From contig JANQES010000057.1 of NCBI GenBank assembly GCA_028278205.1, positions 1-64,000 of the forward strand: a DNA stretch of 64,000 nt, read 5' to 3'. The translations under genes were made by a program, and so were the position numbers. Shown one piece after another: positions 16,652-25,200 of the stretch. This stretch comes from Rhodothermales bacterium (GTDB lineage: Bacteria > Bacteroidota > Rhodothermia > Rhodothermales > Bin80). Each line of letters begins with the position of its first letter. Within the stretch, counting starts at the first letter, position 1. The notes beneath the pieces were generated by a model. That model did not search any database. It was given only the letters and a program-made list of their open reading frames with translations, and was not told the DNA's origin.

Positions 16652-17884
16652 ATGCCTCCCCGCCCCTACAACCCTGAGCGAGATCGCGAGGCTATTCATC
16701 GGATCTGGCGCGAAGTACACTGGATCAAAAATGAGATCCAGGCCGACGCGCTCGATCATTTTCTGGAAGATGCCCGCGCGTTCGTGGCCGACCTCGACGG
16801 CGAGGCGGAGTGCATGGCCGCTACGACGCCGGCTACACTCCGCTACCTCGACGAAGACCTTCGCCTCTCGGCAGTAGCTGCCGTGACGACCAGCCGCATC
16901 GCCCGCAAGCAAGGCCTGGGCGGGCGCGTGACGGCAGCCGCGATTGCCGCCGATGCCGCCGACGGCGCGCTCGTCAGCGCGCTCGGCATCTTCGAACAGG
17001 GCTACTACGACCGCCTCGGCTACGGCACCTGCGGCTACGAACACTGGGTCCGTTTCGACCCGGCGCTGCTCACGCTGAAACGCAAAACACGCGTGCCCCG
17101 CCGCCTCACTCCGGATGATTGGGAGATGATACACCGCGCGATGCTGAACCGGCAACAAGGCCACGGCGCCGTCAACCTGCTCAACGCCAGTAATTTCCGC
17201 GCCGAGATGGGCTGGACCGGGGAGAACGCTTTCGGCCTCGGCTATACCGACGGCCCGGACGGCCCGCTGACGCATTTCTTCTGGGGCGACGCCAAAGACG
17301 AAAACGGCCCCTACAGCCTCATCATCTTTGCCTTTCAAAACGGCGAACAGTTTCTGGATTTGATGGCGCTCGTCAAAGCCCTGAGCGATCAGGTACATCT
17401 GGTGGAGATGCGCGAACCCCGTGGCATCCAACTCCAGGATCTGCTGCGCCATCCCTTCCGCCAGCAGCACGTGACGAAAGACGCAGAGTTCGCCAACCGC
17501 ATTACGGCCAAAGCATACTGTCAGATGCGTATCTGCGACCTGCCCGGCTGCCTGGCGCAAACGCATCTGCCCGGCGAGCCGGTACGCTTCAACCTCGTGC
17601 TCCACGACCCCATCGAAGCCTACCTCGACGCCGGAGCGCCGTGGCGCGGCATTTCCGGCGATTACGTGGTCACCCTCGGCCCGGCATCCCACGCCGAAGC
17701 CGGCACCGCCGCCGATCTGCCCACGCTGACGGCCTCGGTGGGCGCCTTCACCCGCCTCTGGCTCGGCATCCGGCCCGCCACCGGCCTCGCCGTCACCGAC
17801 GACCTGGCCGGCCCGGCGTCCCTGCTCCAATCCTTAGACACACTCCTCCGCCTCCCCGAAGCCAAACCGGATTGGGAGTTCTAA
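16652..17884 (+). CDS. Eis-like GNAT N-acetyltransferase
   Basis: A 410-residue protein of the Eis architecture: an N-terminal GNAT fold (about 1-135) with the acetyl-CoA loop in ARKQGLGGRVTAAAIAA, a second GNAT-like half (about 150-280), and a C-terminal SCP2-like domain (about 290-405) with PVRFNLVLHDP and FTRLWLGIRPATGLAV. Eis homologues acetylate amino groups of drugs or proteins; the substrate here is unknown. The last codons and the TAA run straight into a TTTTGGA repeat. A CCAAAAT array lies directly before the start. It stands alone as a transcription unit. Confidence 0.85.
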   Translation: MPPRPYNPERDREAIHRIWREVHWIKNEIQADALDHFLEDARAFVADLDGEAECMAATTPATLRYLDEDLRLSAVAAVTTSRIARKQGLGGRVTAAAIAADAADGALVSALGIFEQGYYDRLGYGTCGYEHWVRFDPALLTLKRKTRVPRRLTPDDWEMIHRAMLNRQQGHGAVNLLNASNFRAEMGWTGENAFGLGYTDGPDGPLTHFFWGDAKDENGPYSLIIFAFQNGEQFLDLMALVKALSDQVHLVEMREPRGIQLQDLLRHPFRQQHVTKDAEFANRITAKAYCQMRICDLPGCLAQTHLPGEPVRFNLVLHDPIEAYLDAGAPWRGISGDYVVTLGPASHAEAGTAADLPTLTASVGAFTRLWLGIRPATGLAVTDDLAGPASLLQSLDTLLRLPEAKPDWEF

Positions 17885-18026
17885 TTTTGGATTTTGGATT
17901 GGGAAATTTCTGATCCCTTTCTAACAAACAAAAAAGCCGCGACGGTTGGAGCCGTTGCGGCTTTTTCGTTTGAGATGACGGTGTCCAATCAGACCAATCC
18001 AAAATCCAAAATCTAAAATCCAAAAT
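17884..18026. repeat. Composite palindrome: TTTTGGA arms around a GC hairpin
   Basis: Left arm ATTTTGGATTTTGGATTGGG (17884-17903) faces CCAATCCAAAATCC and further heptamers (17994-18026). The inner stem AACAAACAAAAAAGCCGC with its complement (17923-17971) has a T-run and looks like an intrinsic terminator. The stretch 17900-17925 is the inverted copy of 8487-8517, so this element and the one at 8396-8539 descend from one another. The rest of the gap up to 18178 shows nothing that I recognise. Confidence 0.85.
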
Positions 18027-18178
18027 AGTGTAAGGAAACCCCTTACTTCGGGGTGCGCGTCTGCCCTACGGGAGCTATCGGGAAGGAATGTCAACATCGA
18101 AGAGGCGTGGTGTGTTATTTCGTCTCCGTACGTCCGGCTGCCTCGTCAACAAAAGCCTATCGATACGGGGAGGTTTTC

Positions 18179-19426
18179 ATGAACGGATCGCTGACCGTAA
18201 CCGGCGCCCTGCGGCCTCGCATCTTGAGCTTTATCTCCGGCCTCGGCATGGTCGTCGCGTCGGTGTTGACCATCGACCATTTTTTCGCCGCCAACTTCCC
18301 GTCGTCGATCTTTGAAGGATCGTTTTGTGATATCAATTCCTTCTTTAATTGTGATAGCTCTGCGTATTCCTCTATCTCGGAGATAGGCGGCGTACCGATG
18401 GGCTATTTCGGCCTCGTGGTGGGTTTTCTGGTTGCCCTGGGCGCTTTGTTTCCTTCCGTCGATTTCGAACGGACGAATAAAACGATAGCGTTTTTCAATG
18501 CTCTCGGCGTCATCGCGCTTTTGTTGTATTCGGTATTGATTCTGAAAAGTCTGTGCTTATTGTGCAGCATATATTATGTTTTTTCCCTGTTGAGTTTTTA
18601 TCTCTTTTGGAAATACAGAGCGCGTCAAGATAGAGGATCTTTTCTGACTTCCTTTTTCCGCCCATCGCTTAAACACACCGCTATGTTTGCCGTCGTGCTG
18701 CTGATGGGGGCGTATGCGATGACGCTGTATCATCAGGCCCGGCACGAGGCGCAATCCGGCGGGGTGGCCGCGCGCGTGGTCAAGCAGTATTACAACCTGC
18801 CGAAGGTCGAGACGCCGAGCCTGGTTTCGCCGCATCGAACGGCAAAGGCCACCGAACGCTTCGAGGATGCGCCCATTCAGGTCATCGAATATGCCGACTT
18901 CCTCTGCCCCGACTGCCGCTTTCTCAACGAGCAACTCGACCGGCTCAAAGAGGAGTTCAACGGTAAAATCAACATCGCCTTTCAGTACTTCCCGCTCGAA
19001 GCCACGTGCAACGACGTGGTGGAAAAAGACAAACACCCCGGCGCGTGCGACCTCTCGTACATGGCGGCCTACAACCCGGATGCCTTCCCAGCCATCCACG
19101 ATGAGATCTTCGCCAACATGGAAGCTGCGAAGAATCCGGCCTGGCGCGCGGCGCTGGCTCAGAAATATCAGGTAGAAGCCGCCCTCAGCGATTCGGCCAC
19201 CCGCGCGCTCGTCCATCAAATCATCAACACCGGCGCCGAATACGAGAAGACCTCGGAGCACTACGCCCACGGCATCCGCTCAACGCCGACGATCATCGTC
19301 AACAACCGCATGATCATCGGGACGCTGCCCTACGAACAGCTCAGGGCCATCTTCCAGGCCCTCGTCGACGAGCACGAAAAGGACGATCAGAAGTTCATCG
19401 AAAACTGGGTGGAAACGGGGCCGTAA
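18179..19426 (+). CDS. Vitamin K epoxide reductase-like protein fused to a DsbA-type thioredoxin domain
   Basis: A membrane enzyme that makes disulfide bonds in exported proteins. The first half (residues about 20-165) has four to five helices of the VKOR fold with the loop cysteines (SFCDINSFFNCDSS) and the quinone-side CLLC motif (LCLLCSIYYVF). After another helix at about 175-195 follows a periplasmic thioredoxin domain with CPDC (ADFLCPDCRFLN), a cis-proline segment (IRSTPTIIVNN) and an insertion with one Cys pair (EATCNDVVEKDKHPGACD). The fusion allows direct reoxidation of the thioredoxin. The start at 18179 is supported by GGGGAGG six bases upstream; the frame is open to 18053 but the extra part is not convincing. 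Confidence 0.9.
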   Translation: MNGSLTVTGALRPRILSFISGLGMVVASVLTIDHFFAANFPSSIFEGSFCDINSFFNCDSSAYSSISEIGGVPMGYFGLVVGFLVALGALFPSVDFERTNKTIAFFNALGVIALLLYSVLILKSLCLLCSIYYVFSLLSFYLFWKYRARQDRGSFLTSFFRPSLKHTAMFAVVLLMGAYAMTLYHQARHEAQSGGVAARVVKQYYNLPKVETPSLVSPHRTAKATERFEDAPIQVIEYADFLCPDCRFLNEQLDRLKEEFNGKINIAFQYFPLEATCNDVVEKDKHPGACDLSYMAAYNPDAFPAIHDEIFANMEAAKNPAWRAALAQKYQVEAALSDSATRALVHQIINTGAEYEKTSEHYAHGIRSTPTIIVNNRMIIGTLPYEQLRAIFQALVDEHEKDDQKFIENWVETGP

Positions 19427-19498
19427 CCGGGCAGCGACGATTCCGTAAGGAGGCACATCTTTTCGTTGCGCGTCGAAGAGACGATGGCGTCGGTCATT

Positions 19499-19625
19499 GA
19501 TGCGAATTAAAAGTTGGGAATTTTGGTCATACCTGCCAGGTTTTGAAAACCTGGCAGGTATGGTTTTCGCCGTTTTCAGCTTGTTTTCAATGACTTTCTA
19601 TTTCAACGCTGAATTCGCATCATCG
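19499..19625. terminator. Nested inverted repeats after the VKOR gene
   Basis: A perfect stem (CATACCTGCCAGGTTTT, 19528-19544, against AAAACCTGGCAGGTATG, 19546-19562) is enclosed by weaker arms (GATGCGAATT at 19499-19508 against AATTCGCATC at 19612-19621). The stem is followed by TTTT and can act as a terminator. The rest of the 289-base gap shows only an AAGGAGG at 19671-19677 that is too far from the next start. Confidence 0.75.
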
Positions 19626-19715
19626 GTAAAAAAGGTGCGTCGCTGAATCCTGAGGCGTCTTTCGGCATTCAAGGAGGATCAATTACACACCGACTAATTT
19701 GTCTAATAGTCAATC

Positions 19716-20057
19716 ATGGAAACAACAATGAACATAGAAGCACTGCCCGAAGAAAAGACATATGAAGACTGGGAGGAACTCACCCTTCTTCTGCCTCAAT
19801 ACCACGTCGTGCTCCTCGATGATAACGATCACTCGTACGACTACGTCACCGAAATGCTGACGCGGATCTTCGGGCATGACTTTGAAAAAGCCTTCCTCAT
19901 GGCTGTGGAGGTCGATACAGCGGGACGGGTGATCGTAGACACCACCACGAAAGAACGGGCGGAATTGAAGCAGCATCAGATCCACGCCTATGGACCGGAC
20001 TGGCGCATCGAGCACAGTCAGGGGTCGATGTCGGCGGTTATCGAACCGGCGGAGTAA
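19716..20057 (+). CDS. clpS: ATP-dependent Clp protease adaptor ClpS
   Basis: Delivers N-degron substrates to the ClpAP protease. The 113-residue protein has a disordered N-terminal tail and the ClpS core with YHVVLLDDNDHSYDYVTEML, in which the DDN and following His form the N-end binding pocket, and the conserved helix with AFLMAVEVDTAGRVIV (substrate-gating Met and metal-site residues). The C-terminal KQHQIHAYGPDW segment fits the last strand. An internal ATG at 19728 is also possible. No clpA is near. It converges on pncA with a 26-base gap. Confidence 0.9.
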   Translation: METTMNIEALPEEKTYEDWEELTLLLPQYHVVLLDDNDHSYDYVTEMLTRIFGHDFEKAFLMAVEVDTAGRVIVDTTTKERAELKQHQIHAYGPDWRIEHSQGSMSAVIEPAE

Positions 20058-20083
20058 TGAATTTTGGACCGTGTCAAAATTCA

Positions 20084-20704
20084 TCAGGCGATCTGCATAA
20101 CCTCTTCCGACGAAACAACCGCCACACCGGCTTCGCGCATTTCTTCCCAGGCCTGTGCCAGCGAGCCCTGCGTGTCGATGCCGCGCACAGCGTCTTCGAC
20201 GACGAAGACCGTGAAGCCTTGCGCCCGCCCATCCAGCGCCGAATATTTGACGCAGAAATCGGTTGCCAGCCCGGTCAGGTAGAGCGTGTCGATGCCACGT
20301 TCGCGCAGGTAGCCGGCGAGGCCCGTCGGCGTCTCGTGGTCGTTTTCGAAGAAAGCGGAGTAGGAGTCGATCTCTTTGCGAAAGCCTTTGCGAATGATGA
20401 GCTGGGCTTTATCGATGTGTAGATCGGGATGAAACGCCGCACCGTGGGTGCCCTGGACGCAGTGGTCGGGCCAGAGGATCTGCGGGCCGTACGCCAGTTC
20501 GGTGGTCTCGAAGGGCGCTTTACCGGCGTGCGTCGAAGCAAAGGAATGGTGACCGGCGGGATGCCAGTCCTGGGTCAGCAGGACGTGGCCGAAATGCTCG
20601 ATCAGTTCGTTGACGCGGGCGATGATGGCATCGCCGCCGGGCACTGCCAGGTTTCCGCCGGGGCAAAAGTCGTTTTGAATGTCAACAACGAGTAAGGCCC
20701 TCAT
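20084..20704 (-). CDS. pncA: Nicotinamidase
   Basis: Hydrolyses nicotinamide to nicotinic acid in NAD salvage. All key residues of the isochorismatase-like fold are visible: D8 (VVDIQNDFCPGGNL), the metal-binding DWHPAGHHSF, the catalytic Lys in RKGFRKEIDSYSAFFEN and the nucleophile Cys in TGLATDFCVKYSAL. The cis-peptide segment VEDAVRGI precedes the C-terminal helix. The 206-residue length matches the E. coli type. Upstream, the gap to 20971 consists of repeats, so the promoter probably lies within 20705-20770. Confidence 0.95.
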   Translation of the reverse strand: MRALLVVDIQNDFCPGGNLAVPGGDAIIARVNELIEHFGHVLLTQDWHPAGHHSFASTHAGKAPFETTELAYGPQILWPDHCVQGTHGAAFHPDLHIDKAQLIIRKGFRKEIDSYSAFFENDHETPTGLAGYLRERGIDTLYLTGLATDFCVKYSALDGRAQGFTVFVVEDAVRGIDTQGSLAQAWEEMREAGVAVVSSEEVMQIA

Positions 20705-20773
20705 AGTCCGCGCAGGGTTGATGGGCGGGGGATTTTTTCAACCTGTTGTATGATGAATCGAGCGGGAGGTTGC

Positions 20774-20975
20774 TTTGCTTCGCGTCATTGGTTCGCTTCG
20801 CTCACGTCAGTAGGCTCGCTGGCGCTCGCCGTCAATTGCGCCTTCGGCGCGTCATTCATTGTCATGGGTTGACCGAGACAACGAATGACAACAAATGACG
20901 CGAGCGAAGCGAGCATAATGACCACGAATGACGCATGCGAAGCATGCCAATGACCGCGAGCGCCAGCGAGCCTAC
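20774..20975. repeat. Palindromic repeat block of CGTCATT and GCGAGCGCC words
   Basis: Between pncA and the next minus-strand gene. GTCATTGG, TTCGCTTCGCTC and GGCTCGCTGGCGCTCGC (20783-20829) face ACGAATGACG, GCGAGCGAAGCGAGC and GCGAGCGCCAGCGAGCC (20880-20972). The word GCGAGCGCCAGCGAGC recurs at 33240-33255. The repeat reaches the stop codon of the gene at 20972. Confidence 0.75.
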
Positions 20976-22105
20976 AACTCAAAAGCCAGCCCGCCGCCGG
21001 CCTCGAAGCCGGTGAAATCGCCGAGGGTGTAGAGGAAGCGAAGGCGGAGCGCGGTGTTGTTGGAGAGGGCCACTTCGGGCATCAGGCCCACGTCGAAGAG
21101 CGTTTTCGAGGAAAAGTTGTCTGTTTCGTCAAAGAGGCGGGCCTGGGCCAGCACGCCGAGCGTGAACGTGGGGTTGAGCCGGTGACGGTAGACGCCTCGG
21201 AGAAAGACCTGAGCGGGAAGCGTGCGTAGCTCCTCGCCGGCCACCCCGACGACAGCCGGGCGGCTGCTCTTGGAGATGCTGCGGTAGCGAGCCACGAAGC
21301 GCAATTCGTTGGCGCGAATATAGCGCAGCCACTGCGCCGTGGCCGTCACCTTGTCGCCCGCGCTGAAGACGTCGGCGTCGCCGAAGGTATCGCTGCCGTA
21401 GATCGTGTAGGTGACGTCGGCGGAGAAGTTCGTGGTGGGGCCGGCGCGATAGTCGAAGCCGCCGGTCAGAAGGATCTCGTCGCCGGGGTCGTAGTCGTCC
21501 ATCCCTTCGATGGGCGTGTAGGCGCCCTTAAGCTGGTACGACGCCCCGACGCCGAAGACAGCGTTTTCGCTGACGGGAAACGCCACCACCACGCCGGGCG
21601 AGACGTTGAAGCCCTGGCCAAAACCGGAGACGCGGAAGTTGTAAAAATGCTGGCTCAGAAAGATGGCGGTCTCGAACTCCTGCGGCGTCAGTTCGCTTTT
21701 GCCGCTGGGCAGGTTCACGCCCAGGCTCACCACCACGCTGCCCTGCCCGATCTGCTGATAATAACTCAGGCCCACCTGCGCGTCGCTGACGCCGCTGAGG
21801 CTCTCGACGGCATCGCCCGAAGCGCTGGCCTGGCTGGCTATCAGGCTCACCCCCAGGTTACGCCCGAGCGGCACCGACACGGCCAGCGGGATGCTGACTT
21901 CGGAGAGCGTGCTGTCGTCCTCGGTGTAGCTCTGATACAACGCGCCGATGGAAATCCGGATCGGCTGCTGCCGGCTCGACAGATAGAGCGCGTCGTCCTG
22001 CGCGATAGCCTCGGCTGCCAGGGCCAGCATCAGCAAAAACATCAACAATGGACAACAGACGATGGCCCGGCCTTTAGAAGCAATCTCAAAACATAAAGTT
22101 GTCAT
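20972..22105 (-). CDS. Predicted outer-membrane beta-barrel protein
   Basis: The mature protein of about 340 residues is made of alternating strands (ISIGALYQSYTEDDS, SVPLGRNLGVSLIASQASAS, QVGLSYYQQIGQGSVVVSLG, ELRFVARYRSISK) and ends in GGGLAFEL, in the manner of transporters of the porin-like MetA/DUF3187 type, but I cannot name the family with certainty. I place the start at ATG 22105 (MTTLCFEIASKGRA), giving a signal peptide with cleavage after EAIAQ. The frame is open to 22252, but that part is a dispersed repeat (22101-22217) and not coding. The gene lies directly downstream of the T9SS propeller gene and could be co-transcribed through the repeat. Confidence 0.7.
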   Translation of the reverse strand: MTTLCFEIASKGRAIVCCPLLMFLLMLALAAEAIAQDDALYLSSRQQPIRISIGALYQSYTEDDSTLSEVSIPLAVSVPLGRNLGVSLIASQASASGDAVESLSGVSDAQVGLSYYQQIGQGSVVVSLGVNLPSGKSELTPQEFETAIFLSQHFYNFRVSGFGQGFNVSPGVVVAFPVSENAVFGVGASYQLKGAYTPIEGMDDYDPGDEILLTGGFDYRAGPTTNFSADVTYTIYGSDTFGDADVFSAGDKVTATAQWLRYIRANELRFVARYRSISKSSRPAVVGVAGEELRTLPAQVFLRGVYRHRLNPTFTLGVLAQARLFDETDNFSSKTLFDVGLMPEVALSNNTALRLRFLYTLGDFTGFEAGGGLAFEL

Positions 22106-22217
22106 CTCGACCGAACGCAGTGAGCGGAGACACGAGGCGAAGCCGACTGACGAAGTAAATCTCCCCCGTTGAGGCATTCTGCCACCGGGGAGATCCCTCG
22201 ACTTCGCTCGGGATGAC
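22101..22217. repeat. Dispersed inverted repeat (GTCATCTCGACC ... TCGGGATGAC type)
   Basis: A repeat with inverted ends: GTCATCTCGACCGAACGC (22101-22118) and TCGACTTCGCTCGGGATGAC (22198-22217). The inside contains GGGGGAGATTTACTTCGTCAG in reverse orientation and CCGGGGAGATCCCTCG. Repeats of this general type are known to me from many environmental genomes. It covers the start region of the gene at 20972-22105 and creates a false N-terminal extension. Confidence 0.75.
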
Positions 22218-22248
22218 ACCGTAGAGAGGATTTGAGATCGATTCTTAA

Positions 22249-25200
22249 TCATCGTACCAATAGCATCGTCTGTGAGTCCAGGAAACTACCGGCGCGGAGT
22301 TGATAGATGTAGACGCCGCTGGCTGCCGGGCGTCCGGCGTCGTCCAGGCCGTCCCAAACCACTTCGTAGCGTCCGCTGTTTTGCTCCGCCGCTACCAGCG
22401 TCCGCACCCGTTGGCCGAGCACGTTATAAATCGCCAGATCGACATCGCTTTGCTGGTTCAGGCCATAGCGAATCACCGTTTCGGGGTTGAACGGGTTGGG
22501 ATAGTTGGCTTCCAGCACAAACTCGGTCGGCGTCAGCGAAGCGCCCTCGCTGTGCGCTTCGGCAAAGGCGGTCGTTCCCAGGACGAGGCTCAGGTGACGT
22601 ACCGGATACTCCGCCGTCAAGACGACCTCGAAGGCGCCGTTTTCGATAGAGAGCACGCGCCCCAGGTCGCGGTCGAAGACGTAAAGGTCGAAGCCGTCGG
22701 GGCGTTGGCCGCGTTCGGCGAGCGCCACACGGACCGTCTTCGGCGCGAAGCGGATTTCATCCTGCAAAACGGCCTCGATTTCTAGATCCCACTGCTGCCC
22801 GCCCCCATCTGGCGGGGCAAAACGGCTGATGTGGTGCTGCCCGTCGTCGAGGATGCTCAGGCGCAGATGATCGCCGATGGGCGGCGGTTCGGGCAGGTTG
22901 AACGCCTCAGGCTGTATCGTCGCGGCGTCGGCAAAGCCGACGTAGTTCTGCGTGTCGCGCCATCGATGGTCGGGTACGGAGGCGCGCAGTTGCATCACAT
23001 AGCCGGCCTCCGGAAACAGGTCGTCCGGCCCGCTCTGCTTGCCGGCGGCGCTGGTCAGTTCTACCGGCGGCACCAGGAGCGTCACCGGCGCGGCGCCCGG
23101 ATTCAGGACGAAGTAGCCCTCCCAGGGCAAGAGCACGGTCTGATTGGGCTGATACTCCGTCCCATCGTAGAAATAAGGCCCCTGGACGGCCTCCATGCCG
23201 ATGATGCTGCTGACGGCCACCGGGAACGCAAACGGCACGGCAATCTGGCTCCAGCCCGGCGGCAACACGATCACGAACGGCTCGGACGTATCCACCGAAG
23301 TTCCATCAATGACGTCGAAGCTCTGGCCCGCGCGGGTGATGAGCCAGACCGCCTGCCCCGGTGAGAAACGCGGGCCGCCCGTGACGGAGCGGGGCACCTC
23401 CTGGTACACCTCCTCGGCGGACTGCCAACGCAGCACACGCCACTCGGCAGGATCGGGCGGGCCGTAATCGTCCACAAGATTTTGAACCGCCGCGCCGGCC
23501 AGCACCAGCGGGACCGACACCATCCGGTAGACTGCCGGCTGGAAAACACCGCCTACCTGGATCGTCTCGACCGCCACGGAAAGGATGATCGGATTGTTTT
23601 CGGGATCGACAGCAGGAAAGGTCAGCGTGGCGGCGGCGTTGGCCAGGAGCACGTAGTATTCGAGGCCGCGCTCGGTCACAAATTGAGGCGGAATCACCCC
23701 TTCAAGCGCCCCTGCAGCATTCTCTTGCATATCCACCTGCCGGTACGTCGTCTCGCCGCCGAGGCGGAAGAAGAGTTGGCGTGTGGCCGGGGTAAAGCCC
23801 GGCGGAACCGCTACTCGGATTCCCACCTGAGCGCCGTCGTTGGCCGGGTCGGCCTGGGGTTCTTCGATGCTTGCGGCGACGCCCGTTCCGCGCAACTGGA
23901 TGAGTGTCTGGGATCCGTCCCAGAGGATCCGGACCGCCGCCTCATGCTCCCCCAGACGGGTCGGGGTGAACACGACGGCAAGGTCACGCGGAGGATCTGC
24001 CGGCGCCAGAACACCCGCGCCGCCGCCTCGGACGATGGCAAAGGCACCGGCATCCGCCCCGACGAGCGCAATCTGAATGTTGAGATCGACGTTGCCGGTG
24101 TTGTCTATCGCCGCGCCTTGTTCGCCGGAGGTCGTCCCCAGAATGATCTCGCCGTATTGAAGGATATCGGGCGTTGCCGTGAGCGCCGGCATCGCCACGA
24201 TCATCCCTTCGCCCGTGAGCGGCACCTGGCGGACCCCAATCGGAGTGCCTGCATCGTCGGTGGCGTCGCTGTCGATATCGAGGCTCGCGGTGTGACCGCC
24301 GGCGCGCTGCGGGGCAAAACGCACCCCCACATTGTGCGTGCCGCCGGGTGCCAGCACGCGCTGCCCGCCGCCGCTGACGACCGTAAAGGCAGCCCCATCA
24401 GCACCGCCAATACTCACGCCGTTGATCGTCAGGCTGGCGTTGCCGGTGTTCGTGATGGCCACAGTCTCGTCGGCCATCGCCCCGACATCGACGGTGCCGA
24501 AGGCGAGCGCGCCCGGCTCGACGCCGATGCCCGGCGCCGCGCCCTCGCCCGAGAGCGGGACATTCATCATACCGCCATCGCTATCAACTTCTAGAACAGC
24601 GTTTCGTTGACCGCGACGGGACGGCGTAAAGCCTAACGTAATGTTGACGGATCCATTCGGCGCGATATTCAAGGGCAAATTGAGTTGCGGCAGGCTGAAG
24701 TCGCCGGCATCGCCGCCGGTAATCTGCACCACATCGACGTTCAACTGCTGATTGCCCGTATTGCGGATTGAGACCGCGCGATTGCTGGTGTCGCCCAGCA
24801 GCATCAGGCTGAAGTCTACGGCAGCCGGTTCTACGGCCAGACCGGGCGCCCGGTTGACCACGTCGATCTGCCGGTTAACGGGCCCGCTATCGATGAAATC
24901 ACCGGCGCGCGCGACGAAGGAAAGGGTGTAACGCCCATCGGCGGTGCCATTCGGAACGACGGCCTGGTATCGGGTCTGGCCGTTGGCGTCGGTCGGCGCG
25001 GTCGTCAAAACCCGCCCCTGGATTTCGTCGTCTACATCCACGACGGCGCCGGTCACCGGCTCATTCGTGTCCCGATCCACGACGGTGATCGTATAGACGA
25101 TGGATCCGCCCACATCCAGTTCAGGAATCCCCGACGGGGTGATGCTCTGGATGGCGAGTTGCGGCGGCGTTTGATCGACCACGTCGACCTGCCGGACGAC

